A stretch of 14,532 bases of DNA from CAZHGD01 sp964531735 (GTDB lineage Bacteria; Armatimonadota; UBA10988). Each line of letters begins with the position of its first letter. The stretch's first letter is position 1. Of this stretch, positions 12,673-14,532 are shown piece by piece. A model generated the notes under the pieces. The model did no database searches and was not told the origin of the DNA. It saw only the letters and a list, made by a program, of their open reading frames with translations. The stretch lies in the NCBI GenBank assembly GCA_964531735.1, contig CAZHGD010000191.1, forward strand, positions 1 to 14,532. Direction: 5' to 3'. Made by a program: the position numbers and the translations under genes.

Positions 12673-14532
12673 ATGCGCGATGGCGGCGGGCGAGGGGGCG
12701 CTAAGGGACGCCGGTCCGTTGGTGAGCCGCCCGGGTTCACGCGCCACGCCGAGTTCCGCGGCATCGGCGGATGCCTGGCCACTATCGTCGGCCCGGGGCC
12801 GGAGCCTGGCACCGAGCGCGTCTACGCGTCCCACATCTACGGCGGTTCGACGCTCGACCTGGTGGCCATCGATCCGGAGACGGGTGCCACCGAGGTGTTC
12901 AGCGGGCCAGTCGCCGGCGAGTTCGGCGCTTGGGCGCTGGCGCTCGGGCCCGACGGCCAAGTGTATGTCGGGACGCTGCCCGAGGCGCATCTGTGCCGCC
13001 TCGACTGGGACCGGCGCGAACTGGTCGACCTGGGGCGACCGTCGGCCGGCGAGCAGTACATCTGGCAGTTGTGCACCGGGGCCGACGGCCGGCTCTACGG
13101 TTGCACCTTTCCGTCGGCGCGGCTGATGCGCTACGACCCGGCCACCGGGCGTAGCGAGGATCTCGGCCGGATGCACCCGTCGGAGCAGTACGCCCGGACC
13201 GTCACCGCCGACGACGCCGGCTTTGTCTACTGCGGCATCGGCATGGCCCGCACCGCGGTGGTGGCCTATGAGATCGCCACCGGCCGGCACCAGGACATCC
13301 TGCCGCCGGAGCTCCAGCAGCAAGGCGTGGCCATGGTCCACCGTGGCGATGACGGGCGCGTCTACGCCAACGTGGGTGGCCAGACGCTGCGGCTGTCGGG
13401 CTTCGCGGCGCAAGTGGTGCCGCCCAGCCAGGCCCGACCGGCGCCGGTGCCGACGCTAGCCGACGGCCGGCAAGTCACCTACGACGGCCGGCGGCAACTG
13501 ACGCTGGCCGACCCGCGTACCGGCGTGACGCAGGTGCGCCGCACCGACTATGCCGGCAAGGCGCAGGCCATCTGCCGGCTCGTGCTCGGCACCGATGGGG
13601 AGCTCTACGGCAGCACCTTCATGCCGGTCCACTTCTTCCGCGTGGACCGGGCCGCCGGCCAGACGGTCGAGCTGGCGCACCTGGGCTCGGGCAGCGTCAC
13701 GTCGCTGCTGGCCTGGAACGGACAGGTGCTGGGCGGGTCACATGCCGGTCTGGCGCCGCTGCTGGTGTACCGGCCCGAACGCTCCGTGGCCCCGGCGCCG
13801 GAGCCGGGCGGCAACCCGTGGCTGGTGAAGGCGGCGGGGGCGACGGACGGTTGGTGGCCCTTGGCGATGATCGCGGGACCGCAGCAGCGGGTCTACGTCG
13901 GTGCCATCGCCGGCTACGGCCTGCTGGGGGGGCCGCTGGCGGTCTGGGACCCGGCGACCGGCGAGGTCGAGGCGTACCACCACCTGGTCGCGGACCAGAG
14001 CGTGATCAGTCTGGCCCTGTTGTCCGACGGCCGGCTGGTGGGCGGCACCACGGTCGATGGCGGTCCGGGCAGTCACCCGACGCAAGCCGAGGCCAGGCTG
14101 TTCGTGTGGGACCCGGTCGCGCGCGCCAAGGTCTACGAGACCGTGCCGTTGCCAGGCACCGACGCCATCGACGCGCTGGCGCTCGGGCCGGATGGTCTGG
14201 TCTACGCGTTTGCCACCGGGCGCCTGGCGGTGTTCGACCCGGCGGCCCAGCGCGTGGTGGAGACCGCCGAGCACCGGTTGGGCGCCGTGGTCTACGGTAG
14301 CGTAATGGCCGGTCCGGACGGCCGGTTGTATGGGCTGGGCCGCCACAGCGTCTTCACCGTCGACCCGGCGACTCGGCGGCCGCGTGTCCTGGCCGAGTAC
14401 CCGCCCGGCGTCGACGGCGGCGCGGCGATCCAGGGGCGGCAGATCTACTTCTGCAGCGGGGCGCACATCGTCAGCTACGCCCTTGTATGTTGGGTGTCAG
14501 AAGTAGCAGAGCCTCTTCGCCCTCGCCGCCGC
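12673..14532 (+). CDS. Beta-propeller protein, 3' end outside the window
   Basis: The frame stays open from the ATG at 12673 to the last base, 620 codons without a stop, so the protein is incomplete. It reads as successive blade units with short linkers: LALGPDGQVYVGTLPEAHLCRLD, GADGRLYGCTFPSARLMRYDPATG, ADDAGFVYCGIG, HRGDDGRVYANVG, GTDGELYGSTFMPVHFFRVD, LSDGRLVGGTTV, LGPDGLVYAFATGRLAVFDP and AGPDGRLYGLGRH. The GPDGxxY-(5-10)-DP(A/E)TG pattern is that of NHL/SMP-30-like propellers. Usual role: ligand binding or lactonase-like, not decidable here. GGGAG at 12662-12666 lies 6 nt before the ATG. There is no signal peptide. I recall similar proteins from Armatimonadota and Planctomycetes, unverified. 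From about 14482 codon usage changes sharply (third positions mostly A/T), so the true end may lie near there. Confidence 0.8.
   Translation, partial: MRDGGGRGGAKGRRSVGEPPGFTRHAEFRGIGGCLATIVGPGPEPGTERVYASHIYGGSTLDLVAIDPETGATEVFSGPVAGEFGAWALALGPDGQVYVGTLPEAHLCRLDWDRRELVDLGRPSAGEQYIWQLCTGADGRLYGCTFPSARLMRYDPATGRSEDLGRMHPSEQYARTVTADDAGFVYCGIGMARTAVVAYEIATGRHQDILPPELQQQGVAMVHRGDDGRVYANVGGQTLRLSGFAAQVVPPSQARPAPVPTLADGRQVTYDGRRQLTLADPRTGVTQVRRTDYAGKAQAICRLVLGTDGELYGSTFMPVHFFRVDRAAGQTVELAHLGSGSVTSLLAWNGQVLGGSHAGLAPLLVYRPERSVAPAPEPGGNPWLVKAAGATDGWWPLAMIAGPQQRVYVGAIAGYGLLGGPLAVWDPATGEVEAYHHLVADQSVISLALLSDGRLVGGTTVDGGPGSHPTQAEARLFVWDPVARAKVYETVPLPGTDAIDALALGPDGLVYAFATGRLAVFDPAAQRVVETAEHRLGAVVYGSVMAGPDGRLYGLGRHSVFTVDPATRRPRVLAEYPPGVDGGAAIQGRQIYFCSGAHIVSYALVCWVSEVAEPLRPRRR

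Noticed and set aside
12346..13413. 355-codon open frame on the minus strand
   Set aside because: It lies antisense to the pilin end and the propeller ORF. The plus strand shows repeated blade motifs; the minus product shows none.
1..14532. CRISPR arrays, tRNA or rRNA genes
   Set aside because: Scanning by eye found no regularly spaced repeats and no tRNA or rRNA signature on either strand.

Overview
The window is about 70% GC and reads as ordinary bacterial chromosome. The best lineage clue is the pilin-like protein at 11967-12575. It has an FTLIELLVVIAIIAILAAIL-type N-terminus, then a KAREKARQSSCQSNLKQLG-type helix and an H-X9-DG motif near its end. This combination is typical of Armatimonadota and, less specifically, of Planctomycetes-like phyla. 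Large secreted proteins with NPCBM, PA14-like, DOMON/CBM9-like and beta-propeller domains fit that assignment. The phylum call is inference from sequence style, not from a database search.

Layout. 1-91 holds no complete gene; the end of a plus-strand gene may enter here. 92-1030 (minus) is an old-yellow-enzyme family flavoprotein ending in a 4Fe-4S cysteine motif. A divergent intergenic region (1031-1168) carries a 16-bp palindrome and a promoter-like pair for a secreted TPR/beta-propeller protein (1169-2944). A large secreted multidomain protein follows (3115-6579): ankyrin repeats, NPCBM, an HExxH zincin-like region, FN3/Ig-like domains, a PA14-like domain and a second NPCBM. 6754-8835 encodes a secreted DOMON/CBM9-like plus alpha/beta-hydrolase fusion. 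It begins a tight cluster of a GNAT acetyltransferase (8863-9345), a DinB-like protein (10914-11390) and a second GNAT (11387-11824). A GTG-started pilin-like protein (11967-12575) and a beta-propeller ORF that runs off the window without a stop (12673-14532) complete the region.

The most notable structure is an insertion inside the hydrolase/GNAT/DinB/GNAT cluster. The last 89 bp of the first GNAT gene (9259-9347) recur at 10802-10890 with only two mismatches. Between the copies lies a two-gene module of visibly lower GC (9473-9946 and 9936-10697, overlapping by 11 nt) that resembles the DUF6978/DUF1828 pair. Deleting one repeat plus the module restores a GNAT stop codon 25 nt before the DinB start with a good ribosome binding site, so the ancestral arrangement can be read directly. 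This looks like a small, possibly defence- or toxin-antitoxin-like, cargo island that entered the 3' end of the GNAT gene and regenerated that end.

The long intergenic stretches (1031-1168, 2945-3114, 6580-6753, 11825-11966 and 12576-12672) are all under 180 nt. They contain only the promoter-like and stem-loop elements listed. I found no tRNA, rRNA, CRISPR array, transposase or integrase in the window.
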